NCBI RefSeq assembly: GCF_015291625.1
Contig: NZ_CP030047.1
Location: 1,550,001-1,614,000, forward strand
Direction of reading: 5' to 3'
DNA: 64,000 nt
Source of the DNA: Bradyrhizobium sp. CCBAU 53421
GTDB lineage: Bacteria; Pseudomonadota; Alphaproteobacteria; Rhizobiales; Xanthobacteraceae
Positions within the stretch are counted from its first letter, which is position 1. Each line of letters starts with the position of its first letter. The translations under genes were made by a program, and so were the position numbers. Below are positions 26,164 to 36,898 of this stretch, one piece after another. The notes beneath the pieces are model-generated. The model worked only from the letters and a program-made list of their open reading frames with translations, was not told the origin of the DNA and did no database searches.

Positions 26164-27360
26164 ATGTTCGAAGGACACGATCCCTATCTCGTCGCGCTCT
26201 CGGTGGTGATCGCGATTCTGGGAGGTTACACCGGGTTCGGCCTGGCTGCGCGCATCCGCGGCAGACCGGATTCCGGTCATCGCTTGTTGCTCGCGAGTGC
26301 AGCATTCTTCCTCGCGGTTGGCATCTGGACGATGCATTTTGTCGGCATGCTTGCCGCGCCCTTGCCGGTTGGCGCCGTCTATCTCGTGTTGCCGACCATC
26401 ATTTCCTTTCTGATATGTGCGCTGGTAGTTGGCATTTCGCTGTTCTTTGTCAGCATCGGTGAACCGTCGATGCTTCGTGTTGCTTCGTCGGCCGTGTTGC
26501 TGGGGCTTGGCATTGTCAGCATGCACTATGTCGGCATGCACGGGCTGTCCGGTGACTTCGCAATGACGCATGCTCCGGGAATGGTCGTGCTCTCGGTCGT
26601 GATCGCGATCGCCGCGGCCTATGGCGGGTTGCGCGCGTTCCTGGCGCGACGCGGCGGCGTGCAGTTGATGTTGAGTGCGGTTGCCTTCGGCGTTGCCGTC
26701 TCCGGAATGCACTACACGGCAATGGCCGGCATGCAGATTGCTCCATCTGAGGGCGAAGCCCACCACCGCATGGAGGGATTGGTGGCGTCGTCGCAGATGC
26801 TGTCACTGGTCGTGACCTTGCTCTGCTTTGTGATCGCCGCAGGCTTCCTGCTGTCGTTGGTGCCCGACCCGCGGAAGCGGGCGGCGGCAACCACGGACCC
26901 CGTCGGGGCAGGCTTCGAACCGGTCGAAGCGGCCGCTGGCGGCATTGTCGAGGCCGACCCGCCGCTTCGGCCGACGCCGTTGGGCGGAATTGGCCAGCCC
27001 CCGCGCGCGGCGCCGGTGCCCCGGCTGCCTGTCGAGGGAGCAGACGGTACCCATTTCATCGATGCCGCCGAAGTTCGCAGCGTGAGGGCGGATGCCCACT
27101 ACACAAAGGTGCACGATGGGACCCGGGAGCGAATGTGTCCCTGGTCGATCTCGGAAGCCGAGGCGCTGCTCGATCCTCGCCTGTTTCTGCGGGTGCACCG
27201 CAGCCATATCGTGGCAATTCCCCATGTCGCCATTGTCCGGAAAGAGGGTGACGGGGCGGTCTTGGAACTGGACGGTCCGTCTCCACACTTGGTTCCGGTG
27301 AGTCGGGCCAAAATCGCCGAGGTCAAGGCCCGACTCGGGCTCGTTCGCCGCACGGCCTGA
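26164..27360 (+). CDS. coxC: CoxC: MHYT membrane sensor fused to a LytTR DNA-binding domain
   Basis: 398 residues. An MHYT domain (about 1-235) has several membrane helices with three repeats of the metal-binding-type motif: WTMHFVGM, SMHYVGMHG and GMHYTAMAGM. After a Pro-rich linker (about 240-295) comes a LytTR DNA-binding domain (HFIDAAEVRSVRADAHYTK, RVHRSHIVAIPHV). This architecture is that of CoxC and CoxH of the Oligotropha cox cluster. MHYT domains have been proposed to bind copper and sense gases such as CO, O2 or NO. Position directly before coxM makes it the likely membrane-bound regulator of the cluster. Confidence 0.9.
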   Translation: MFEGHDPYLVALSVVIAILGGYTGFGLAARIRGRPDSGHRLLLASAAFFLAVGIWTMHFVGMLAAPLPVGAVYLVLPTIISFLICALVVGISLFFVSIGEPSMLRVASSAVLLGLGIVSMHYVGMHGLSGDFAMTHAPGMVVLSVVIAIAAAYGGLRAFLARRGGVQLMLSAVAFGVAVSGMHYTAMAGMQIAPSEGEAHHRMEGLVASSQMLSLVVTLLCFVIAAGFLLSLVPDPRKRAAATTDPVGAGFEPVEAAAGGIVEADPPLRPTPLGGIGQPPRAAPVPRLPVEGADGTHFIDAAEVRSVRADAHYTKVHDGTRERMCPWSISEAEALLDPRLFLRVHRSHIVAIPHVAIVRKEGDGAVLELDGPSPHLVPVSRAKIAEVKARLGLVRRTA

Positions 27361-27534
27361 GCTCCTCTCTTACGGATAGGGAGCAGCACCTGACGCATTT
27401 CGTGCGCGTCACGCGGCATTTCGTGCGAATTTTCAACTCCCGTGCTGCGCTTATTGCGGGCGAATCCGCCCCCAGCCAGCCTCCCTCCAACGTTCGCGGG
27501 TACCGCAAGGCCGCAGGACGACATGGAGGAAATG

Positions 27535-28398
27535 ATGATTCCCGGTTCGTTCAGCTATCACCGGCCGGCCACATTGGCCGACGCAGTGAAACTGCTCTCG
27601 ACGCTTGGCGACGAAGTTCGTCCGCTAGCCGGCGGCCACAGCCTCGTCCCGATGATGAAGCTTCGGCTGGCTACTCCGGAGCACCTGGTCGACCTGCACG
27701 GGATTGCCGACCTCAAGGGCATTCGGCGCGACGGCAGCAAGGTGTTGATCGGGGCCATGACCACCCAGCACGACTTGCTTGCTTCCGATGAGGTCGCCAA
27801 ATCCATCCCCATTCTGCACGAAGCAGCGCTTTTGATCGCCGATCCCCAGGTCCGGTATCGCGGCACCGTGGGCGGCAATGTCGCCAATGGTGATCCCGGC
27901 AACGACATGCCGGCGCTGATGATGACGCTCGGCGCGATCTACCATCTCGAGGGGCTCGATGGCGGGCGAGAGATTGCGGCCGCCGAATATTATCAGGGCG
28001 CCTATTTCACGGCGATCGAGCCCGGCGAGTTGCTGGCCTCGATATCCATCCCGATCCCCCCGGCCGGCCATGGTTACGCTTATGAGAAGCTGAAGCGGAA
28101 GGTCGGAGACTACGCGACCGCCGCCGCGGCTGTGGTGCTCACGATGTCCGGCGGCAAGGTCGCGACCTGCACGATCGGGCTCACCAATCTCTCGGAAACT
28201 CCTCTGTTGGCCGACGCTGCTGCCAAGGCGGTCATCGGTAGCAGCCTTGATGCCGCCACGCTCAAGAAGGCCGCGGCGGCCGCGGAAGCGATCATGGCGC
28301 CGGCTGCGGACGCGCGGGGCCCGGTCGAATACCGCACGCATGTCGGCGGCATCATGGTGACGCGTGCGTTGCAGCGCGCTGCCGCAAGCGCGGCCTGA
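27535..28398 (+). CDS. coxM: Carbon-monoxide dehydrogenase medium (FAD) subunit
   Basis: Flavoprotein subunit that passes electrons from the FeS clusters out of the enzyme. 287 residues. The two FAD-pyrophosphate motifs sit where they do in Oligotropha CoxM: AGGHS at 32-36 and TVGGN at 111-115. I chose ATG 27535 ([11 protein letters not shown]), with GGAGG upstream; earlier in-frame ATGs would put the ribosome-binding site inside the gene. About 170 bases separate it from coxC, and 10 bases from coxS. Chromosomal gene order M-S-L is the classic transcription order for form-I CODH. Confidence 0.96.
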   Translation: MIPGSFSYHRPATLADAVKLLSTLGDEVRPLAGGHSLVPMMKLRLATPEHLVDLHGIADLKGIRRDGSKVLIGAMTTQHDLLASDEVAKSIPILHEAALLIADPQVRYRGTVGGNVANGDPGNDMPALMMTLGAIYHLEGLDGGREIAAAEYYQGAYFTAIEPGELLASISIPIPPAGHGYAYEKLKRKVGDYATAAAAVVLTMSGGKVATCTIGLTNLSETPLLADAAAKAVIGSSLDAATLKKAAAAAEAIMAPAADARGPVEYRTHVGGIMVTRALQRAAASAA

Positions 28399-28408
28399 GG
28401 AGGGGCAA

Positions 28409-28909
28409 ATGGCAAAGACCCATATCACGATGCAGGTGAATGGCACCGAGGTCGAAGGTCTCGTCGAGCCGCGCACGCTGCTGGTGCACTTCATCCGCGA
28501 GAATCTGCAGATGACCGGCACGCATATCGGCTGCGAGACCACGCATTGCGGCGCCTGCACGGTCGATATCGACGGCATGTCGGTGAAATCCTGCACCATG
28601 TTCGCGGTCCAGGCCAACGGCTCCGACATCACCACGATCGAGGGCATGGCCAATCCCGACGGCTCGCTGTCGGCGCTGCAGGAAGGCTTCCGCATGATGC
28701 ACGGTCTGCAATGCGGCTTCTGCACACCCGGAATGATCATGCGCGCGCAACGGCTGCTGAAGGAGAATCCATCGCCGACCGAGCAGGAAATCCGGATGGG
28801 AATCTCCGGCAATATCTGCCGCTGCACGGGCTACCAGAACATCGTCAAAGCCATTCAATACGCCGCCGCCAAGCTCAACGGCGTGGAATTCCGGGAGGCC
28901 GCAGAATGA
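28409..28909 (+). CDS. coxS: Carbon-monoxide dehydrogenase small [2Fe-2S] subunit
   Basis: 166 residues, carrying two [2Fe-2S] clusters that relay electrons from the Mo-Cu site to FAD. The ferredoxin-like N-terminal cluster ligands are Cys42, 47, 50 and 62 ([14 protein letters not shown]) and the alpha-helical C-terminal cluster ligands are Cys102, 105, 137 and 139 ([16 protein letters not shown]). These positions coincide with those known for Oligotropha CoxS. It starts 10 bases after coxM and overlaps coxL by four bases. Confidence 0.97.
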   Translation: MAKTHITMQVNGTEVEGLVEPRTLLVHFIRENLQMTGTHIGCETTHCGACTVDIDGMSVKSCTMFAVQANGSDITTIEGMANPDGSLSALQEGFRMMHGLQCGFCTPGMIMRAQRLLKENPSPTEQEIRMGISGNICRCTGYQNIVKAIQYAAAKLNGVEFREAAE

Positions 28910-31332
28910 ACGATATGACTCCCACGCGGGAACAACGCACGGCCGCGCTCGAAGGAATGGGCTGCAAGCGCAAGCGCGTCGAAGACATCCGCTTCACGCA
29001 AGGAAAGGGCAACTACGTCGACGACGTAAAGCTGCCGGGTATGCTGCATGGCGACTTCGTCCGCTCGCCGCATCCGCATGCGCGCGTCAGGTCGATCGAT
29101 GATTCAGAGGCATTGAAGGTGCCGGGCGTGCTCGCGGTCATCACCGCCGAGACACTGAAGACCGTCAACCTCGCCTGGATGCCGACCTTGGCGGGCGACG
29201 TGCAGATGGTGCTGGCCGACGGCAAGGTGCTGTTCCAGAACCAGGAGGTGGCGTTCGTCGTCGCGACGGACCGCTATGCCGCCGATGACGGCATCAACAA
29301 GGTCAAGGTCGAGTACGAACCGCTGCCGCCGCTGGTCGACCCGTTCAAGTCGATGGATCAGGATGCGCCGGTGCTGCGTGAAGATCTCGCCGGCAAGACC
29401 ATCGGTGCCCATGGCACGCGCAAGCACTATAATCATATCTTCGAGTGGACCGTCGGCGACAAGGAATTGACGGATGCCGCCTTCAAGAAGGCCGAGGTGA
29501 CGATCAAGGAGATGATCTCCTATCATCGCACCCATCCGTCGCCGCTCGAGACCTGCCAGTGCGTCTGCTCGTTCGACAAGGTCAAGGGCGAACTGACGAT
29601 CTGGGGCACCTTCCAGGCGCCGCATGTGATCCGTACCGTCGTGGCGCTGATCGCCAAGCTGCCGGAGCAGAAGATCCACGTGATCGCGCCTGACATCGGC
29701 GGCGGTTTCGGCAACAAGGTGGGCGCTTATCCCGGTTACATCTGCGCCGCAGTTGCGTCCATCGTCACCGGCAAGCCGGTGAAATGGGTCGAGGATCGCA
29801 TCGAGAACCTGACCGCGACTTCATTCGCCCGCGACTACCACATGACGACCGAGATTGCCGCGACCAAGGAGGGCAAGGTTACCGGCCTGCGCGTCCACGT
29901 GCTGGCCGATCACGGCGCCTTCGATGCCTGCGCCGACCCGTCGAAATGGCCGGCCGGCTTCTTCAATATCGTCACCGGATCATACGACTTCCCGACCGCG
30001 CATCTTGCGGTCGACGGCGTCTACACCAACAAGGCGCCGGGCGGCGTTGCCTATCGCTGCTCGTTCCGTGTCACGGAGGCCGCTTACTGCATCGAGCGTG
30101 CGATGGATATTCTGGCCCAGAAGCTCGGCATGGATCCGGCCGAACTGCGCTTGAAGAACTTCATCAAGCCGGAGCAGTTTCCGTACCACTCCGCGCTCGG
30201 TTGGGAATACGATTCCGGCGATTACGGCACCGCCATGCGGAAGGCGATGGAGACGGTGAAATACGCCGAGCTCCGCAAGGAGCAGGAGCAGATGCGTGCC
30301 GCCTTCAAGCGCGGCGAGACCCGCGAGATCATGGGCATCGGCGTGTCGTTCTTCACCGAGATCGTCGGCGCCGGCCCGTCGAAGAATTGCGACATCCTGG
30401 GCATTGCGATGTTCGACTCCTGCGAAATCCGGATGCATCCGACCGGTGCGGGCATCGCGCGGATGGGTACCAAGAGCCAGGGCCAGGGACACGAGACGAC
30501 CTGGGCACAGATCATCGCTACCGAGATCGGTATTCCCGCCGACAACATCATGGTCGAGGAAGGCAACACGGACACGGCGCCGTATGGCCTCGGCACCTAT
30601 GGCTCGCGTTCGACGCCGGTCGCCGGCGCCGCGATTGCGATGGCCGCGCGAAAGATCAGGGCCAAGGCGCAGATGATCGCGGCCTACAAACTCGAGGTTC
30701 ACGAGGACGATCTCGAATGGGACATCGACGGCTTCCGCGTCAAGGGTCTGCCCGAGAAGTTCATGTCGATGAAGGATATCTGCTGGGCGGCGTACAATTC
30801 GGTGCCGCCCGGAATGGAGCCGGGATTGGAAGCGGTCAGCTATTACGATCCGCCGAACATGACCTATCCGTTCGGCGCCTACATCTGCGTGATGACCATC
30901 GATGTCGATACAGGTGTCTACAAGGTCAGGCGCTTCTATGCGCTCGATGATTGCGGCACCCGGATCAACCCGATGATCATCGAGGGCCAGGTACATGGCG
31001 GCCTCACCGAGGCGTTCGCCATCGCGATGGGCCAGGAAATTCGCTACGACGCCGAAGGCAATGTCGTCACCGGCTCGTTCATGGATTTCTTCATGCCGAC
31101 CGCGGTCGAGACTCCGCATTGGGAAACGGATTTCACGGTCACCCCGTCGCCGCATCATCCGATCGGTGCCAAGGGTGTCGGCGAGAGCCCGAATGTCGGC
31201 GGCGTGCCGGCGTTTTCCAACGCGGTCAACGATGCGTTTTCATTCCTCGGCTCGACCCACATCCAGATGCCGCATGATTTCTGGCGGAACTGGGTGGCGG
31301 CGAAGAGCCTCGGCGTGTTCGCTTCGGCATGA
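28906..31332 (+). CDS. coxL: Carbon-monoxide dehydrogenase large (Mo-Cu) subunit, form I
   Basis: 808-residue catalytic subunit that oxidises CO with water to CO2 at a [CuSMoO2] site with molybdopterin cytosine dinucleotide. The form-I active-site loop AYRCSFR is intact with Cys385 as Cu ligand (Cys388 in Oligotropha). The catalytic Glu760 lies in [11 protein letters not shown] (Glu763 there); both are offset by three residues, as expected of a close orthologue. Mo-cofactor contacts such as [11 protein letters not shown] and [12 protein letters not shown] are present. The ATG overlaps the coxS stop (ATGA). Form-II (putative) enzymes lack this Cys loop, so this should be a true CO dehydrogenase. 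Confidence 0.97.
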   Translation: MNDMTPTREQRTAALEGMGCKRKRVEDIRFTQGKGNYVDDVKLPGMLHGDFVRSPHPHARVRSIDDSEALKVPGVLAVITAETLKTVNLAWMPTLAGDVQMVLADGKVLFQNQEVAFVVATDRYAADDGINKVKVEYEPLPPLVDPFKSMDQDAPVLREDLAGKTIGAHGTRKHYNHIFEWTVGDKELTDAAFKKAEVTIKEMISYHRTHPSPLETCQCVCSFDKVKGELTIWGTFQAPHVIRTVVALIAKLPEQKIHVIAPDIGGGFGNKVGAYPGYICAAVASIVTGKPVKWVEDRIENLTATSFARDYHMTTEIAATKEGKVTGLRVHVLADHGAFDACADPSKWPAGFFNIVTGSYDFPTAHLAVDGVYTNKAPGGVAYRCSFRVTEAAYCIERAMDILAQKLGMDPAELRLKNFIKPEQFPYHSALGWEYDSGDYGTAMRKAMETVKYAELRKEQEQMRAAFKRGETREIMGIGVSFFTEIVGAGPSKNCDILGIAMFDSCEIRMHPTGAGIARMGTKSQGQGHETTWAQIIATEIGIPADNIMVEEGNTDTAPYGLGTYGSRSTPVAGAAIAMAARKIRAKAQMIAAYKLEVHEDDLEWDIDGFRVKGLPEKFMSMKDICWAAYNSVPPGMEPGLEAVSYYDPPNMTYPFGAYICVMTIDVDTGVYKVRRFYALDDCGTRINPMIIEGQVHGGLTEAFAIAMGQEIRYDAEGNVVTGSFMDFFMPTAVETPHWETDFTVTPSPHHPIGAKGVGESPNVGGVPAFSNAVNDAFSFLGSTHIQMPHDFWRNWVAAKSLGVFASA

Positions 31333-32201
31333 AGACCCGTGACGAGATCGCGCGCGCTCTTGGCGACGCCGGCTATGTCGCCGACGGCGAGCTCGCGGTT
31401 GCGATCGCGCTCATGCAACAGCTGCGGCGTCCGCTTCTCCTGGAGGGCGAGGCGGGCGTCGGCAAGACCGAGGTGGCCAAGGCTCTCGCCACCGTTCACG
31501 GCACGGAGTTGATTCGCCTGCAGTGTTACGAAGGGCTCGACCAGTCGGCGGCACTCTACGAGTGGAACTACCAGCGGCAGTTGCTGTCGATCCAGGCGCA
31601 CCGCGGCGCCGACGCGGATGCGGTCGAGGATCAGATCTTCTCCGAGAAATATCTCCTCGAGCGGCCGTTGCTTGCAGCGATCCGCCGCGAAAGGTCGCCG
31701 GTGTTGCTGATCGACGAGATCGATCGTGCGGACGACGAGTTCGAGGCGTTTCTGCTGGAGTTGTTGTCCGACTTCCAGGTTTCGATTCCCGAGCTCGGTA
31801 CGATCAAGGCGATCGCGATCCCTCACGTCGTGCTGACGTCAAACGGCACGCGCGAGCTCTCGGATGCACTGCGCCGCCGCTGTCTCTATCACTATGTCGA
31901 CTATCCCGATGTCGACCGCGAGGCGCGCATCATCACAGCGCGCGTCGCGGGCATCAGTGCTTCGTTGGCGCTGCAGATCGCCCGCATGGTCGAGAGCGTC
32001 CGGAAGGAAGAACTGCGCAAGGTGCCCGGCGTCGCCGAGACGCTGGATTGGGCCGCTGCACTGATTGGGCTCGATGTGAAGGATTTGCACGATGCGCCCG
32101 AGACGGTGCACGAGACCCTGATGTGCCTGCTCAAGACGCAGGAAGACAAGGCGCGGGTCTCGCGCGAGGTCACGCAACGTTTGCTCGGGAGGGTCGCATG
32201 A
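31329..32201 (+). CDS. coxD: CoxD: MoxR-type AAA+ ATPase for CODH maturation
   Basis: 290-residue AAA+ protein. Walker A is GEAGVGKTE near residues 40-48, Walker B is PVLLIDEIDRADDE, and a sensor region reads VVLTSNGTREL. In Oligotropha CoxD is needed to build the [CuSMoO2] cluster (sulfuration and copper insertion) after the apo-enzyme is made. It overlaps coxL and coxE by four bases on each side. MoxR ATPases usually pair with a VWA protein, here CoxE. Confidence 0.94.
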   Translation: MKTRDEIARALGDAGYVADGELAVAIALMQQLRRPLLLEGEAGVGKTEVAKALATVHGTELIRLQCYEGLDQSAALYEWNYQRQLLSIQAHRGADADAVEDQIFSEKYLLERPLLAAIRRERSPVLLIDEIDRADDEFEAFLLELLSDFQVSIPELGTIKAIAIPHVVLTSNGTRELSDALRRRCLYHYVDYPDVDREARIITARVAGISASLALQIARMVESVRKEELRKVPGVAETLDWAAALIGLDVKDLHDAPETVHETLMCLLKTQEDKARVSREVTQRLLGRVA

Positions 32202-33409
32202 GTTGCTGCGGCGCATCGCCCGACATCAATGACGTTCGCGAGGTGTCCCGTCTCGTCTCGCGCAAGCTCGCGGCCTTTCTGCGGACCCTGCGCGACAACG
32301 GCTTCGCCGTCGGGCTTGCCGAGGGGCACGATGCCGCCGCCCTGATGGGGACGGGCTACGCGGCGCGGCCGGGCCTGCTGCGCTCGGCGCTCAAGCATCT
32401 GTTTTCGACCCGCAAGGCCGATTGGGACAAGTTCGACGGAATTTTTGATGCGTTCTGGCTCGGCAAGCGGGCGCGGTCACGCTCAATCACGACTGGCGCA
32501 GCCAAGCCTGCGAATAATCCCTCACTGAAGAGTTTGCTTAACCAGTCCGCGGAGACGAGAACCAGCGCCGAGACGGCAATGGATCAGGTTCCATCGGTCG
32601 ACGGAGCCGAAAATGAGCGCTCCGGTGAGGGGCGCATGGAAGGAGCTTCGGGCGCCGACAATATCGCCGAAGTGGATTTTCGTAACCTGGCCGACCCGCA
32701 GCAGGTGGAGCTGGCCCATCTTGCCGCAGCGCGATTGGCGCGCGCCATGCAGATGCGGCTGACACGGCGGGAGCTGGCCCGCCGCCGCGGCCATCGTCTG
32801 GATTTGCGCCGTACGATTCATCGCAACGTCAGCCACGGCGGTGTGGCGATCAGCCTGGTGAAGCGGCAGCGCAAGCCGAAGCCATTGCGCTTGGTGCTCC
32901 TGCTCGATGCGTCGGGCTCGATGAGCATGTATACGGGCGTCTTCCTGCGCTTCATTCACGGCGTGCTCGACGAGTTCCGCGAAGCCGAGGCGTTCCTGTT
33001 CCACACGCGGTTGGCTCACGTCTCGGACGCGATGAAAGAGCGCGATCCTGGCCGCGCGCTTGATCGGCTCTCGATCATGGCGCAAGGCGCGGGCGGCGGC
33101 ACCAGGATCGGCGAGAGCCTGCAGACCTTCAATCGCTGGCACGCCGCGCGCGTGATCCATTCGCGCACCTGCGTGATGATCGTCTCCGACGGTTATGAGA
33201 CCGGCGATGCGGCGCTGCTCGGTCGCGAGATGGCTGCCCTCGGCCGCCGCTGCCGCCGCGTCGCCTGGCTCAACCCGATGATGGGATGGCAGGGCTACAC
33301 GCCGGAAGCCCGCGGCATCAAGGCGGCGCTGCCGCATGTCGATCTCTATGCGCCGGCTAACACGCTGGCGAGCTTGATGGCGCTCGAGCCCTATCTGGCG
33401 AGGTTGTGA
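32198..33409 (+). CDS. coxE: CoxE: VWA-domain protein for CODH maturation
   Basis: 403 residues from the ATG that overlaps the coxD stop. The N-terminal half is helical and basic, with a low-complexity linker around residues 95-155; the C-terminal half is a von Willebrand factor A domain with the metal-ion-dependent adhesion motif DASGSMS at residue 237 and a second metal-coordinating region MIVSDGYETGD. It is the partner of CoxD and is thought to help insert copper into the active site. It overlaps coxF at its end. Confidence 0.92.
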   Translation: MSCCGASPDINDVREVSRLVSRKLAAFLRTLRDNGFAVGLAEGHDAAALMGTGYAARPGLLRSALKHLFSTRKADWDKFDGIFDAFWLGKRARSRSITTGAAKPANNPSLKSLLNQSAETRTSAETAMDQVPSVDGAENERSGEGRMEGASGADNIAEVDFRNLADPQQVELAHLAAARLARAMQMRLTRRELARRRGHRLDLRRTIHRNVSHGGVAISLVKRQRKPKPLRLVLLLDASGSMSMYTGVFLRFIHGVLDEFREAEAFLFHTRLAHVSDAMKERDPGRALDRLSIMAQGAGGGTRIGESLQTFNRWHAARVIHSRTCVMIVSDGYETGDAALLGREMAALGRRCRRVAWLNPMMGWQGYTPEARGIKAALPHVDLYAPANTLASLMALEPYLARL

Positions 33410-34242
33410 TGGGTGTGCATGTCGAGATCATGGATCTGGTCGCGCAGATGAAGGCCGCTGAGCAGGCCTTCGTGCTGGCGACTGTCGTCCGCACGGTCTC
33501 CGTGACCGCCGCCAAGGCGGGGGCCAAGGCGATCATCCGTCCGGACGGCACGATCGTGGCGGGATGGATCGGCGGAGGTTGCGCCAGAGGGGCGGTCCTG
33601 AAGGCGGCGCGGGAGGCGCTGATCGACGGCGAGCCGCGCATGGTCTCGGTGCAGCCGGAGAATTTGCTTGCAGAGCTCGGCGTTGTCGCTGGCGAGAGCA
33701 GGGACGGTGTGCGCTTCGCCTCGAATATGTGTCCGAGCAAGGGGACGATGGATATCTTCGTGGAGCCGGTCTTGCCGCATCCCTCGCTGGTCATCCTTGG
33801 CGCAAGTCCCGTTGCGCTATCGCTCGCAGCTCAAGCGCGCCAACTCGGCTATCACGTGACGCTCGCGGCGCCCGCATCCGATCTTGCCGCCGAACCCGAT
33901 GCCGACGTGGTCGTCGATGGCTTGCAGCCGGGCGATCTCAACAAGGCAGCTCGCTTCGTCGTGGTGTCGACGCAAGGCAAGGGTGACGAGGCTGCGCTGA
34001 AGTCGGCGATCGAGATTGACGCTGCCTACCACGCCTTCGTCGGCAGCAAGCGCAAGATGGCCGCGCTACGCGACAAGCTGATTGCCGACGGTCTCGAGGT
34101 TGCCGGGATCGATCGCGTGAAGGCGCCGGCCGGGCTCGATCTCGGTGCCATCACGCCGGAGGAGATCGCAATGTCGATCCTCGCCGAAATCACCATCACG
34201 CGTCGCCGCGGCCAGCGTGCCGCCGCCAATACAGGAAGGTAA
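33409..34242 (+). CDS. coxF: CoxF: XdhC/CoxI-family maturation protein
   Basis: 277 residues: an N-terminal XdhC_CoxI domain (ATVVRTVSVTAAKAGAKAII, GWIGGGCARGAVL) and a C-terminal Rossmann-like XdhC domain (LVILGASPVALSLAAQARQLG, SKRKMAALRDKL). XdhC-type proteins bind Mo cofactor, protect it and hand it to molybdenum hydroxylases after sulfuration. In cox clusters CoxF is also needed for copper insertion. Start is ATG 33409 overlapping the coxE stop (TGATG); a GTG three bases earlier is the alternative. Confidence 0.92.
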   Translation: MGVHVEIMDLVAQMKAAEQAFVLATVVRTVSVTAAKAGAKAIIRPDGTIVAGWIGGGCARGAVLKAAREALIDGEPRMVSVQPENLLAELGVVAGESRDGVRFASNMCPSKGTMDIFVEPVLPHPSLVILGASPVALSLAAQARQLGYHVTLAAPASDLAAEPDADVVVDGLQPGDLNKAARFVVVSTQGKGDEAALKSAIEIDAAYHAFVGSKRKMAALRDKLIADGLEVAGIDRVKAPAGLDLGAITPEEIAMSILAEITITRRRGQRAAANTGR

Positions 34243-34250
34243 GCCGCAAG

Positions 34251-34712
34251 ATGCAGATGAACGACAGCCAGCGTATCCCGGCCTCAAAGGAGAAGGTGTG
34301 GGCCGCGCTCAACGATCCCGAGATTCTGAGACGGTGCATTCCCGGCTGTCAGTCGCTCGAGATGGCCTCTCCGACCGAGATGACCGCCACCATCGTCTTG
34401 AGGGTGGGACCGGTGAAGGCGACCTTCGGCGGTAAAGTGACGCTATCCGAACTTGATCCTCCGAACAGCTACCGGATCTCCGGCGAGGGTTCCGGCGGCA
34501 TCGCCGGCTTTGCCAAGGGCGGCGCCTTCGTCACGCTGGCATCGGAAGGGCCGGACGTAACCGTTCTGACCTATGCGGTTGAAGCGCAAATCGGCGGCAA
34601 GCTGGCGCAGCTCGGCGGCCGGTTGATTGATTCCACCGCGAGGAAGCTTGCCGGCGAGTTCTTCAAATCGTTCGGTGAGGTCGTAGGCCAAGCGGCGACA
34701 GCTGGCGTCTGA
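34251..34712 (+). CDS. coxG: CoxG: SRPBCC-domain partner of CO dehydrogenase
   Basis: 153-residue START-like (SRPBCC) domain with a predicted hydrophobic cavity. It begins MQMNDSQRIPASKEKVWAAL and has the family block LRRCIPGCQSLE. CoxG is associated with attachment of CODH to the cytoplasmic membrane in Oligotropha and, in mycobacteria, with quinone shuttling. The domain ends at FKSFGEVVGQAATAGV without the extra C-terminal membrane-anchoring tail of longer CoxG proteins. It starts 8 bases after coxF and ends the cluster. Confidence 0.92.
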   Translation: MQMNDSQRIPASKEKVWAALNDPEILRRCIPGCQSLEMASPTEMTATIVLRVGPVKATFGGKVTLSELDPPNSYRISGEGSGGIAGFAKGGAFVTLASEGPDVTVLTYAVEAQIGGKLAQLGGRLIDSTARKLAGEFFKSFGEVVGQAATAGV

Positions 34713-34788
34713 GCTGGCGGCCTTGGTCTGACCGCACCTTCGGCTAAGCTGTCCGGTGACAAAAACACCGGATGGGAGTGATCGGATC

Positions 34789-35595
34789 ATGACCAAGGAA
34801 GGCTCTTCCGACTGGCTCGGCCTGTCGGGCCGCGTTGCCGTCGTCACCGGCGGAGGCGGCGGCATCGGCCGCGCCACCGCCGTCAGCTTCGCGTGCGCCG
34901 GCGCCAGGGTCGCCGCGCTCGATCGCGACGAGCGCTCCCTGGCGGAGACCAAGGCAAAGCTTCGCGAGTTCGGCGACGGTCATCTCGTCGCAAGCTGCGA
35001 CACGACCAGCGAGGACAATGTCGCGGCGGCCGCTGACGCCGTCGCGCGCGCGCTTGGTCCGTGCGACATCCTCGTCAACACCGCCGCCGTGTTGCGCCCC
35101 GGCGGGCTCGACACGCTGCCGCTCGCCGAATGGAATGCGGTGCTGGCGATCAACCTCACCGGCTACTTCATCTGCGCGCAGGCGTTCGGCCGCCAGATGC
35201 GCAAGGCCGGACGCGGCAGCCTCATCCACGTCGCCTCGATCGCCGCCAGCAATGCGCAGGGGCAGAGCGGCGCCTACAGCGTCAGCAAGGCCGCCGTCGT
35301 CATGCTCTCGCAGCAGCTCGCCGCCGAATGGGGGCCGCACGGCATCCGCAGCAATGTCGTCAGCCCCGGCCTCGTCGTGACGCCGATGAGCCAGGCGTTT
35401 TACGACACGCCAGGGGTCACCGAGCGGCGCACCGCGGTGGTGCCGATGCGCCGGATCGGCGCGCCGCAGGACATGGCGGATGCGACCCTGTTCCTGGCGA
35501 GCGACAGGTCGTCATATGTCAATGGTGAGGAGATCATCGTCGATGGCGGCTATGCGCGGACGCTGATGAGCCACGTGCCTCGGCCGGGGTTCTAG
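34789..35595 (+). CDS. Short-chain dehydrogenase/reductase
   Basis: 268 residues of the classical SDR family, NAD(P)(H)-dependent. The cofactor motif is TGGGGGIGRA (about 20-29 after the start), the NTAAVL segment is the NNAG variant, and the catalytic Ser-Tyr-Lys lie in HVASIAAS and GAYSVSKAA. The GGGGGIG pattern with an acidic residue after strand two (AALDRDE) favours NAD. I chose ATG 34789 (MTKEGSSDW). It follows coxG by 76 bases on the same strand; a role with CO oxidation is not supported. Substrate unknown. Confidence 0.86.
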   Translation: MTKEGSSDWLGLSGRVAVVTGGGGGIGRATAVSFACAGARVAALDRDERSLAETKAKLREFGDGHLVASCDTTSEDNVAAAADAVARALGPCDILVNTAAVLRPGGLDTLPLAEWNAVLAINLTGYFICAQAFGRQMRKAGRGSLIHVASIAASNAQGQSGAYSVSKAAVVMLSQQLAAEWGPHGIRSNVVSPGLVVTPMSQAFYDTPGVTERRTAVVPMRRIGAPQDMADATLFLASDRSSYVNGEEIIVDGGYARTLMSHVPRPGF

Positions 35596-35619
35596 CGGGG
35601 ATGGTGCCACATATCCGCT

Positions 35620-35750
35620 GTCGTCCCGGGCAAGCGAAGCGCGACCCGGGACCCATAACCACCAATGCCAATTGTTGCGAACGCTGGGTCCACAGCTGCG
35701 AGCCGTAACGCAATCCTGTGGTTATGGGTCCCTGCTTTCGCGGGGACGAC
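35620..35750. repeat. Palindromic intergenic repeat, family A, copy 3
   Basis: About 131 bases with GTCGTCC...GGACGAC ends. The left arm is the CCGGGCAAGCGAAGCGCGAC type and the right arm is the CTGCTTTCGC type, the reverse combination to copy 1. Both inner flanks carry CCCATAACCAC or its complement. It lies between the convergent SDR gene and prs. Confidence 0.9.
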
Positions 35751-35764
35751 AGCAAATATCGAAC

Positions 35765-36718
<954 letters not shown>

Positions 36719-36898
36719 CGATGCTTCCCCCCGCGCCTTGCTGGATACGACGTTCAGCATCTCAAGTCCTTACAGAACCGGCGGGTTTTCGGTGCGCGAG
36801 GGAATATCAGGCAGGCGGCTCGGATGGCAACCCATTAGGCCGCCTTCGCCGCGGTTTTCCTGGGCAAAAAACGCCTTTCCCCGGGAGATTCCGGGGTG

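Noticed and set aside
34789..35595. SDR gene as a ninth member of the cox cluster
   Set aside because: Same strand and only 76 bases downstream, but SDRs are not part of known cox clusters and nothing in its sequence points to CO metabolism.
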